Shown here one piece after another: positions 27,087-33,690 of a DNA stretch of 64,000 nt. The stretch lies in contig NZ_JNIK01000013.1 in assembly GCF_000701365.1 (NCBI RefSeq), positions 62,001-126,000 of the forward strand, written 5' to 3'. The notes beneath the pieces are model-generated. The model had not been told where the DNA came from and made no database searches. It saw only the letters and a list, made by a program, of their open reading frames with translations. This stretch comes from Blastococcus sp. URHD0036. GTDB lineage: Bacteria; Actinomycetota; Actinomycetes; Mycobacteriales; Geodermatophilaceae. The position numbers were made by a program, and so were the translations under genes. The number at the start of each line of letters is the position of its first letter. Within the stretch, counting starts at the first letter, position 1.

Positions 27087-28513
27087 GCCTGCGCCACGAG
27101 CTCGGCGTCGGGCTGCACGGCCTCGGCCAGGAAGCCGGCGGCGTTCGCCGCGGCCGCGGCCGGGCTGCCGGGCCACGGGTAGTCCGCCTGCACCGACGGC
27201 ACGGTCCCCTCGAACGGCTCCGTCGGCGAGGGGTTGGGCGCGGTCATGCGGTACTTCGCCAGCGCGGCGGCCCGCCGGCTCGGCAGGAAGGCGCTCGGGT
27301 TGCCCTCGACCGGCGTGTAGTCGCGCAGCACCTGCCGGGCGACGGTCACCTGGTGGACCTCGGTCGGCCCGTCGACGACGGCCATGGTCTCGGCGCCGAA
27401 CATCATGTGGGCCAGCGGCATGTCGTTGCTGACGCCCAGCGCCCCGTGCAGGTGCAGCGCCCGCTGGGTTATGTCGTGGTAGACCTTCGGCATCACGGCC
27501 TTGCAGGCGGCGATGTCCTTCCGGACCTTGCGGTAGTCGTTGTACTTGTCGATCTTCCAGGCGGTCTGCAGCACCATCAGCCGGAACATCTGCAGCTGCG
27601 CCCACGAGTCGGCGATGTAGCCCTGCACGAACTGCTTGTCGGCCAGCAGCGTGCCCTGCGTGCGGCGGCTGATCGCCCGCTCGGCCAGCATGTCCAGCGC
27701 CTGCCCGGCCTGGGCGATGGTGCGCATGGCGTGGTGGATGCGGCCGCCGCCGAGGCGGGTCTGGGAGATCACGAAGGCCTGGCCGACGCCGCCCAGGACC
27801 GAGTCGCCGGGGATGCGGACGTCGACGAACCGGAGGTCGGCGTGCAGCGCCTCGTCCTCGGTGTCGAAGGCGAGCCCGACGTTGCGCTCGATGCGGATGC
27901 CGGGAGTGGTGGCCGGCACCAGGAACATCGTCATGCTCTTGTACGGGTCGGCGTCGTGGTCGGTCTTGGCCATCACGATGAAGAACGACGCCGTCTTCGC
28001 GTTCGACGCGTAGTACTTGGCGCCGTTGAGCACCCAGTCGTCGCCGTCGCGGACGGCCTCGGTGGTGAACTGCTTGGGGTCCGAGCCGCCGTGCGGCTCG
28101 GTCATCGCGTAGCAGGAGAAGATCTCGCCCTCCAGCAGCGGCTGCAGGTAACGCTTCTTCTGCTCCTCGGTGCCGTAGTGGGCGAGGATCTCCGCGTTGC
28201 CGGTGTCGGGCGCCTGGGTGCCGAACACGATCGGGGCCCAGCTGGAGCGGCCCAGGATCTCGTTGAGCAGCGCGAGCTTGACCTGGCCGAAGCCCTGGCC
28301 GCCGAGGTCGGGGGTCAGGTGGGTGGCCCACAGGCCCTGCTCCCGGACCTTCTGCTTGAGCGGCAGGATCACCTCGCGGGCCTTGCCGCGCAGCGGGTCG
28401 AACATCTGCATCGGGAAGGCGAGGTCGAGCGGCTCGACCTCCTCCCGGAGGAAGGTGTCCGCCCAGTCCAGCTTCTCCTGGTACTCGGGGTCGGTCTCGA
28501 AGTCCCACGACAT
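27083..28513 (-). CDS. Acyl-CoA dehydrogenase, ACAD10/11-like
   Basis: FAD-dependent acyl-CoA dehydrogenase of 476 residues, longer than the usual 380-400 because of a C-terminal extension. Visible: CYAMTEPHGGSDP (FAD/substrate loop), LGGGRIHHAMRTIAQ, HLHGALGVSND and DGPTEVHQVTVARQVLRDY. ATG at 28513 with AAGGAAG upstream is preferred. With the coupled phosphotransferase downstream it would convert a phosphorylated 4-hydroxyacyl-CoA to an enoyl-CoA. It is a close paralogue of the gene at 60993-62273. Its promoter region carries two operator 1 copies (28559-28595). Confidence 0.93.
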   Translation of the reverse strand: MSWDFETDPEYQEKLDWADTFLREEVEPLDLAFPMQMFDPLRGKAREVILPLKQKVREQGLWATHLTPDLGGQGFGQVKLALLNEILGRSSWAPIVFGTQAPDTGNAEILAHYGTEEQKKRYLQPLLEGEIFSCYAMTEPHGGSDPKQFTTEAVRDGDDWVLNGAKYYASNAKTASFFIVMAKTDHDADPYKSMTMFLVPATTPGIRIERNVGLAFDTEDEALHADLRFVDVRIPGDSVLGGVGQAFVISQTRLGGGRIHHAMRTIAQAGQALDMLAERAISRRTQGTLLADKQFVQGYIADSWAQLQMFRLMVLQTAWKIDKYNDYRKVRKDIAACKAVMPKVYHDITQRALHLHGALGVSNDMPLAHMMFGAETMAVVDGPTEVHQVTVARQVLRDYTPVEGNPSAFLPSRRAAALAKYRMTAPNPSPTEPFEGTVPSVQADYPWPGSPAAAAANAAGFLAEAVQPDAELVAQA

Positions 28514-28813
28514 TGCTTGCTTCCTTCCGCTCACTGCTCGCTGCCGTCCCGACAATCGCAGGACATTGTTCTTGCCGTCAAGAACCTCATTCTGGCATGG
28601 TGACCGCCGTCACCGGACGGCGTGCGTCACAGCATGCACCGGCGGCCACCGCCCCGGTCCGCCGTGCCTCACGGACCGACGGGCGGTCAGGGCGATGACC
28701 TCTCGTCCGGCCGGAGACGTGGTCTCCGCCCTCTCGACGCGCCACCGTCCTGGCCCCATCCCGTTCGACGCACCATCCCGCACAGCTCGCTCGACGACGA
28801 GGAGACGACGGAC
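28514..28813. promoter_or_regulatory. Divergent promoter region, ACAD operon / substrate-binding protein
   Basis: This 300-bp non-coding stretch separates the leftward ACAD operon from the rightward lipoprotein gene. It contains two operator 1 copies at 28559-28574 and 28579-28595, about 46 to 80 bp upstream of the ACAD start. The rest (28600-28813) shows no clear signal except GGAGACGACGG before the lipoprotein ATG. No gene is seen. Confidence 0.6.
28559..28595. promoter_or_regulatory. Operator 1, two copies
   Basis: Two imperfect copies of CMGAAC-N3-GTTCTGG: CAGGAC-ATT-GTTCTTG at 28559-28574 and CAAGAAC-CTC-ATTCTGG at 28579-28595. Each keeps the 3-bp spacer. They lie close to the ACAD operon promoter. 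See the regulon finding. Confidence 0.6.
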
Positions 28814-30055
28814 ATGCGAACGACACGACTGACGGCGATCGGCGCGACCTGCGCCGTGTTGATCGCCATGGCCGCCTGCGGGAGCGACGACGAGGACTCC
28901 GGGGGCGAGGCCTCCGGCGGGGGCGGCGGGACCCCGGAGAGCCTCAAGATCGGGCTGGTCACCTCGCTGAGCGGACAGTCCGCCGCGACGTACGGCGACG
29001 CGGCCGAGCGCGGCGTGAACGCCCGCCTGGACACGTACGCCGAGGAGGGTGGCGAGTGCTCCGACATCGACTTCGAGGTGGTCGTCGGCGACGACGCCGG
29101 CACCCCGGCGGGAGCGCTGGCCGCCTACCAGAAGCTCGTCCAGCAGGACGGGGTCTACACGGCCCTGTCCGTCAGCCCCTTCACCTTCGGCGCTGTGCAG
29201 TACCTGACGACGCAGGCTGCGGACATCCCCGTCCTGGGGGACACCTCCGACCAGAACCCGGTGTGGCTGGAGCCGGACAACAACATGTTCCCGGCATCCC
29301 CGATCCAGAACCCCGGCGCGGTCTACGAGACCGTCGGCAACTACCTGGAGACCGCCGGGGCCACCAAGGTCGGCGGCGCTGCCTTCGGGGTCAGCGAGAG
29401 CTCGCGGAACGCCCTGACGTCGGCCGTGGAATCCGCCGCGGCGGTGGGGATCGACGAGGGCTACGTGAACCGGGACCTCACCTTCGGCAGCAGTGACGTC
29501 GGCCCGATCGTGCTCGGCATCCGGGACACCGGCACCGACTCCCTCTACCTGCCGGTCACCCTCGACACCACGCTGGCCGTCGCGACGGGGCTCCGCGAGG
29601 CCGGCATCGAGATGAAGGCCATCCTCGCCGCCACCGGCTACGGCAACGACCTGCTCCAGTCGCCACTGGCGGTCGAGGCGGCGCAGGGGATCAGCTTCTC
29701 CCTCGCCTACGCGCCGGTGGAGCTGGACACCGCGGCGACCCAGGCCCTGCAGGCCGCGTTCATCGCGGCGGGCTCGGAGACCGGCATCCCGACGTACGCC
29801 GAGCAGGGCGGCTGGAACACCGCCGACCTGCTGATCCACGGCCTGGAGGGGGCCGGCTGCGACGCCTCCGGCGCCGACTTCATCTTCTACCTCCAGGGAG
29901 ACGACACCTGGGACGGCGGCGGCCTCTTCCCCCAGCCCGTGGACTTCACGACCGACACGGTGGGCCGGCTGTGCCAGTACTTCCTCACGCTCGAGGGCGA
30001 GGAGTTCGTGCCCGTGGAGGACGCCTCACCGCTCTGCGGCGACCTGATCGAGTAG
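28814..30055 (+). CDS. ABC transporter substrate-binding lipoprotein, branched-chain amino acid type
   Basis: A 413-residue exported lipoprotein. The N-terminal hydrophobic stretch ends in LIAMAAC, a lipobox, followed by an acidic/Ser/Gly spacer (GSDDEDSGGEASGGGGG). The mature part begins LKIGLVTSLSGQSAATYGDA, the usual opening of Peripla_BP_6/LivK proteins. Actinobacterial members bind aromatic acids, amides and steroid- or sterol-like molecules as well as amino acids. No permease or ATPase is near it, so it must share an uptake system encoded elsewhere. It is divergent from the ACAD operon through shared operator 1 sites and is likely an inducible uptake protein. Confidence 0.88.
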   Translation: MRTTRLTAIGATCAVLIAMAACGSDDEDSGGEASGGGGGTPESLKIGLVTSLSGQSAATYGDAAERGVNARLDTYAEEGGECSDIDFEVVVGDDAGTPAGALAAYQKLVQQDGVYTALSVSPFTFGAVQYLTTQAADIPVLGDTSDQNPVWLEPDNNMFPASPIQNPGAVYETVGNYLETAGATKVGGAAFGVSESSRNALTSAVESAAAVGIDEGYVNRDLTFGSSDVGPIVLGIRDTGTDSLYLPVTLDTTLAVATGLREAGIEMKAILAATGYGNDLLQSPLAVEAAQGISFSLAYAPVELDTAATQALQAAFIAAGSETGIPTYAEQGGWNTADLLIHGLEGAGCDASGADFIFYLQGDDTWDGGGLFPQPVDFTTDTVGRLCQYFLTLEGEEFVPVEDASPLCGDLIE

Positions 30056-30067
30056 CTCGCGCCGCCT

Positions 30068-30109
30068 CCGGCCGGTCCTGGCGACGACGTCGTCGCCGGG
30101 ACCGGCCGG
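30068..30109 (+). terminator. Hairpin terminator after the lipoprotein gene
   Basis: Two 21-nt arms (30068-30088 and 30089-30109) are inverted copies with a single mismatch and no loop. It lies 12 bp after the stop codon and before the downstream SDR, and should isolate the lipoprotein from the SDR operon. Confidence 0.75.
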
Positions 30110-30160
30110 CTCCGGCGTCCCGCATGTCCACCGTGCACCGAACAGAGGAGTGAGGACCCC

Positions 30161-31027
30161 GTGGGGAAGTCGATGGAAGGCAAGGTCGCGTTCGTGACCG
30201 GCGCGGCGCGCGGCCAGGGCCGCAGTCACGCGGTCCGGCTGGCCGAGGAGGGCGCCGACATCATCGCGGTCGACATCTGCCGGAAGATCGAGTCGTCGTC
30301 GCACAGCATGGGCACCGAGGCCGACCTGGCCGAGACCGCCCGGCTGGTCGAGCAGCTGGACCGGCGGATCGTGACCCGGGTGGCCGACGTCCGGGAGCGG
30401 GCCCAGCTCGCCGCCGCGGTCGAGGCGGGGGTCGCCGAGCTCGGCCGGCTCGACGTCGTCGTCGCCAACGCCGGCATCTCGCCGATGGGGCCGGGCGTCC
30501 CCGTGATCGGGTTCTTCGACGTCCTCTCCGTCAACATGTGCGGGGTCGTCAACACCGTCGAGGCGGCGTTCCCCCACCTCGGTCCCGGCGCCTCGATCGT
30601 GTGCACCGGGTCGATGGCCGCGCTCATCCCGGGCGCGATGGACAGTCCCGAGGCCGGGCCGGGCGCCGCCGCGTACGGCCACGCCAAGCGGGAGGTGGCC
30701 CGGTTCGTGCACGACGCGGCCCTGACGCTGGCGCGGCACTCGATCCGGGTCAACGCCGTGCACCCCGGCAACATCGAGACCGACATGCTGCACCACGACG
30801 CGATGTACAAGGTCTTCCGGCCCGACCTGGAGAACCCGACCCGCGAGGACGCCCTGCCGGCCATCGGCGGGATGCACCGGATGCCGGTCACCACGATCCC
30901 CCCGCGGGACATCAGCGAGGCGGTCCTGTTCTTCGCCTCGGACGCCTCCCGGTACGTCACCGGCGCCCAGCTCCGGGTCGAGGCCGGCGGGCTCCTCCCG
31001 ATGATGACGTCGGGGGCCCCGGGCTGA
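30161..31027 (+). CDS. Mycofactocin-coupled SDR family oxidoreductase
   Basis: A 288-residue SDR of the mycofactocin-dependent group: the opening reads VTGAARGQGRSHAVRLAEEG, with SDR motifs ANAGISPMG and YGHAK and the C-terminal FFASDASRYVTGAQLRVEAG that typifies this family. Family members hold NAD tightly and need mycofactocin for turnover, so the host should carry mft genes. GTG at 30161 follows GAGGAGTGAGG. It is the first gene of a unit with the VOC protein and thioesterase that leads to the TetR gene. The alcohol substrate is unknown. Confidence 0.9.
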   Translation: MGKSMEGKVAFVTGAARGQGRSHAVRLAEEGADIIAVDICRKIESSSHSMGTEADLAETARLVEQLDRRIVTRVADVRERAQLAAAVEAGVAELGRLDVVVANAGISPMGPGVPVIGFFDVLSVNMCGVVNTVEAAFPHLGPGASIVCTGSMAALIPGAMDSPEAGPGAAAYGHAKREVARFVHDAALTLARHSIRVNAVHPGNIETDMLHHDAMYKVFRPDLENPTREDALPAIGGMHRMPVTTIPPRDISEAVLFFASDASRYVTGAQLRVEAGGLLPMMTSGAPG

Positions 31028-31078
31028 CCCGCACCACCGGCGGACACCGGATCCCTGCACGGACGATCGAGGAGTGAG

Positions 31079-31516
31079 ATGAAGGCAGCCGACCTGTTCC
31101 ACCTGGGGTTCGTCACCGACGACCTGGCGGGGATGCGCGACGAGATGACGGAGCTGCTCGGCTACGAGTGGACCGCCGAGACGACCAACGCGACGCCGGT
31201 GTGCCTGCTGGGGGTGGACACGACGCTGGACCTGCGCCTCGTCTACTCGCGGTCGACACCGCGGGTGGAGCTGGTCCAGTCCGTCCCCGGGAACCCCGTG
31301 TGGGCGCCGGCCGGGGGCGTCCACCACCTCGGCTACTGGTCCGACGACCTGGCCGCCGACCGGGCGGACCTCGAGTCGCGCGGGTTCGTCGCCGAGGCAC
31401 TCGGCCAGCAGCCCGGTGGCACCCCCATGTGGGCCTACTTCCACCGCGCGGGGGGTCCGCGGATCGAGCTCATCGACCGCGGCCTGCAGCAGTACATGGA
31501 GCAGTCCTGGACCTGA
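31079..31516 (+). CDS. VOC superfamily (glyoxalase-like) protein
   Basis: A 145-residue protein of the glyoxalase/bleomycin-resistance superfamily. LFHLGFVTDDL is the first beta-alpha-beta module with a metal-ligand His, GVHHLGYWSDDL the second, and GPRIELIDRGLQQY the acidic metal ligand. Such small VOC proteins in degradation clusters are dioxygenases, epimerases or isomerases of CoA or ketone intermediates. GAGGAGTG precedes the ATG. It sits between the mycofactocin-type SDR and the thioesterase. A paralogue of the same class is at 60458-60931. Confidence 0.82.
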   Translation: MKAADLFHLGFVTDDLAGMRDEMTELLGYEWTAETTNATPVCLLGVDTTLDLRLVYSRSTPRVELVQSVPGNPVWAPAGGVHHLGYWSDDLAADRADLESRGFVAEALGQQPGGTPMWAYFHRAGGPRIELIDRGLQQYMEQSWT

Positions 31517-31532
31517 GGTGCGGTCGGGACGC

Positions 31533-32324
31533 GTGACACTCCCCCGCACCCTCGACGAGCTGGCGCCGCTGATGGACCTGCGTCCGACGGAGCGGGGCTT
31601 CACGGTGGCGACGCTCGCGACGGAGCACGGCGCGATCATGGGCGCGTACCAGCTCCTGCAGCAGGTCCTCGCTGCGGAGCGGGCCGACCCGGACAAGCGC
31701 GTCCTCTCGCTGCACACCGCCTTCGTGCACGGGGGGCGCAGCGGCGAGCCGGTCGACATCGCGGTGGAGTTCGGCCAGCGTGGCCGCTCGTTCTCCTCCG
31801 CGACGCTGACGACCACCCAGGACGGGCGGCTGGTCAGCCGGGCCGTCGTCCTCCTGACCGCCGACGAACCAGACTTCCTCCGCCACCAGGCCCCGGCGCC
31901 CCGGCCCGCGTCCGCGCAGGACTGGACCGAGGTGGCCGGCCTGTGGCCGGGTGCCTCGTGGCGGTCCCGGGCCGGCACGCCGGGCGAGTCCGTCGTGCGG
32001 CTGGGCGTCGAGGGCGTGGTCCCCGACGGCACGGTGGGCCGCGCGCTGACCGCCATGGCCACGGAGGGAGCCGTGATGAGCGCGCTGATCGAGATGAGCG
32101 AGGGCTGGGAGTTCCGGCAGGGATCGGCGAACGTGCTGACCCAGAGCGTGACCCTGCTCGAGCCGATCGGCTCGACCGGCGGCGTGGTCGTCACCGGCGC
32201 GGCCAACTACGCCGGCCGGGGGCGCGCCCACGGCACCGGCACCGTGACCGACGACGACGGGCGGTTGCTGGCCACGTTCCAGACCACCGGCGTGCTGCGA
32301 GGCCCCGCGCCGCCGGCGGTCTGA
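31533..32324 (+). CDS. Acyl-CoA thioesterase-like double hotdog protein
   Basis: A 263-residue protein with two hotdog domains, as in TesB-like thioesterases: the first with HTAFVHGGRSGEPVDIAVEFGQRGRSFSS (about residues 68-96), the second with RALTAMATEGAVMSALIEM and the final GTVTDDDGRLLATFQTTGVL strand. It may release free acid from CoA or act as an acyl-CoA isomerase or hydratase. It starts 16 bp after the VOC gene (GTG at 31533; GTG at 31518 is also possible). It forms the last gene before operator 1 at 32345 and the TetR gene. Confidence 0.78.
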   Translation: MTLPRTLDELAPLMDLRPTERGFTVATLATEHGAIMGAYQLLQQVLAAERADPDKRVLSLHTAFVHGGRSGEPVDIAVEFGQRGRSFSSATLTTTQDGRLVSRAVVLLTADEPDFLRHQAPAPRPASAQDWTEVAGLWPGASWRSRAGTPGESVVRLGVEGVVPDGTVGRALTAMATEGAVMSALIEMSEGWEFRQGSANVLTQSVTLLEPIGSTGGVVVTGAANYAGRGRAHGTGTVTDDDGRLLATFQTTGVLRGPAPPAV

Positions 32325-32344
32325 GGCATCCGTTCCCGTAGCAT

Positions 32345-32360
32345 CCGAACGATGTTCTGA
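32345..32360. promoter_or_regulatory. Operator 1 upstream of the TetR gene
   Basis: CCGAAC-GAT-GTTCTGA lies 33 bp upstream of the GTG of the TetR gene, in the gap after the thioesterase. Its placement inside the TetR promoter region is typical of autoregulation and supports this TetR as the operator 1 regulator. Confidence 0.6.
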
Positions 32361-32392
32361 TGGTCGGGAACAGAGATCCGCCGGGAGGCAGC

Positions 32393-33028
32393 GTGAGTGA
32401 GGACGTCCTGGGTCGTGTGGTTCAGCGCGCCCTTGCCCAGCGCGGCATGACCTACGAGGAGGAGGTCCGTCGCCTGCTCGACGCCGGCCTCGAGGTCATG
32501 ATCCGCTGCGGGACGTCGGCGAGCCCGCGGGTGTCCGACATCGTCGCCGCCGCCGGGCTGTCCAACGACGCCTTCTACCGCTACTTCCCCTCCAAGGGCG
32601 CGCTCGTCGCCGCTCTCCTGGAACGGGGCACCGAGCAACTGCGCAGCTATCTCGCACACCAGATGGACAAGGAGTCCGCGCCCGAGGACCGGATCAGGCG
32701 CTGGGTGGAGGGCGTCCTCATCCAGGCCCAGGACGACGTCGCCGCCACCACGCGCGCGGTGATGTGGAACGCACCCACGGCCGGCAGCGGAGCGCCCTAC
32801 GGGCGGCACTTCGCGAGCGAGGTCCTGGCCGCTCTCCTGGAGCCCGAGTTCCAGGCGCTGGGCAGCCCGGCCCCGGCGACCAACGCGATGCTCTCGACCT
32901 ACGCGATGCTGGGGGCACTGGCCGAGCACGTGTGGAGCGAGACGACCCCGTCGGCCACGGAGCTGGCGCAGCTCACCGCCTTCTGCCTCGCCGCGGCCCG
33001 GGCGCCCGAGAGCGCGCCCGTGGCCTGA
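32393..33028 (+). CDS. TetR family regulator, candidate regulator of operator 1
   Basis: A 211-residue TetR protein. The helix-turn-helix is around residues 20-70, with the recognition helix VSDIVAAAGLSNDAFYRYFPSKGALVAAL. GTG at 32393 has GGGAGG upstream. The gene lies beside the SDR-VOC-thioesterase unit and its own leader carries operator 1. It is convergent with the E2-like gene, with a 5-bp gap. An acyl-CoA or a pathway ketone would be the usual ligand for this group; this is inference. Confidence 0.88.
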   Translation: MSEDVLGRVVQRALAQRGMTYEEEVRRLLDAGLEVMIRCGTSASPRVSDIVAAAGLSNDAFYRYFPSKGALVAALLERGTEQLRSYLAHQMDKESAPEDRIRRWVEGVLIQAQDDVAATTRAVMWNAPTAGSGAPYGRHFASEVLAALLEPEFQALGSPAPATNAMLSTYAMLGALAEHVWSETTPSATELAQLTAFCLAAARAPESAPVA

Positions 33029-33033
33029 GGCCG

Positions 33034-33690
33034 TCAGCCGACGGGCCCCTCGAGGGACCGGGCCACGGCATCCAGCGCCCGCACGACCTGCGCCGCGCGG
33101 GCCGCGTCCGGCACGGTGAGGCCGAGGCCCGCGCCGAGCCGCTCGCCGAGGACGAGCCCGGCCGGCCGCCGGGAGGACACGACGGCGGACCCGACCCGTC
33201 CCAGCGTCGCGACCCCGAGGCCTCCGCCCAGACCCCAGTCGCCCTGGGCGCGGGTGCGGCTCCCCCGCGCGTCGACCACCGTGAGCGTGCCGGCGTCGGC
33301 GGGCGGCAGCTCCGTCCCGGGTGCACCCAGCACCGCGGAGAGCCCGGGTGCCGACCGGTCGACGGCACCGTCGACCCGGACGCCGGCGAACCCCCCGTCG
33401 GTCGGCGTGACGACGCGCAGGGCGGATCCGACGTCGACCAGCCCCTCGCGGTGGCAGGCGGTCAGGAGCCGGACCACGACCTCGGCGAACAGGTCCTCCG
33501 GTGAGCGGCCCGCGAGGGCCGTCAGGTCGAGGTCGACGTCGGCGGAGAACGCCCCCGTGCCGTCGGCGGACCGAGCGGGGGCCGGGCCGGCCGCCGGCGT
33601 GGGCACCGCAGGTGCGCGGTCGTGCCGGACGAGGCCCTCGGGAGCGCGTTGCGGCTGGTCCGCGGCCCGCGGCGCGCGCTGCACCCTCAT
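33034..33690 (-). CDS. E2-like protein (degenerate acyltransferase fold), partner of fused E1
   Basis: A 218-residue soluble protein. It lacks a lipoyl domain. The second half aligns by eye with the 2-oxoacid dehydrogenase E2 catalytic core: TLTVVDARGS resembles the TFTVSNLGSFG strand, and LGLTVPDAARAAQVVRALDAVARSLEGP resembles the terminal DHRVVDG helix, but the catalytic HxxxDG is replaced by VPDAA. It is translationally coupled to the E1 gene (ATGA overlap). It could be a structural or regulatory adaptor, or a decaying E2. This is a tentative call. Confidence 0.5.
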   Translation of the reverse strand: MRVQRAPRAADQPQRAPEGLVRHDRAPAVPTPAAGPAPARSADGTGAFSADVDLDLTALAGRSPEDLFAEVVVRLLTACHREGLVDVGSALRVVTPTDGGFAGVRVDGAVDRSAPGLSAVLGAPGTELPPADAGTLTVVDARGSRTRAQGDWGLGGGLGVATLGRVGSAVVSSRRPAGLVLGERLGAGLGLTVPDAARAAQVVRALDAVARSLEGPVG

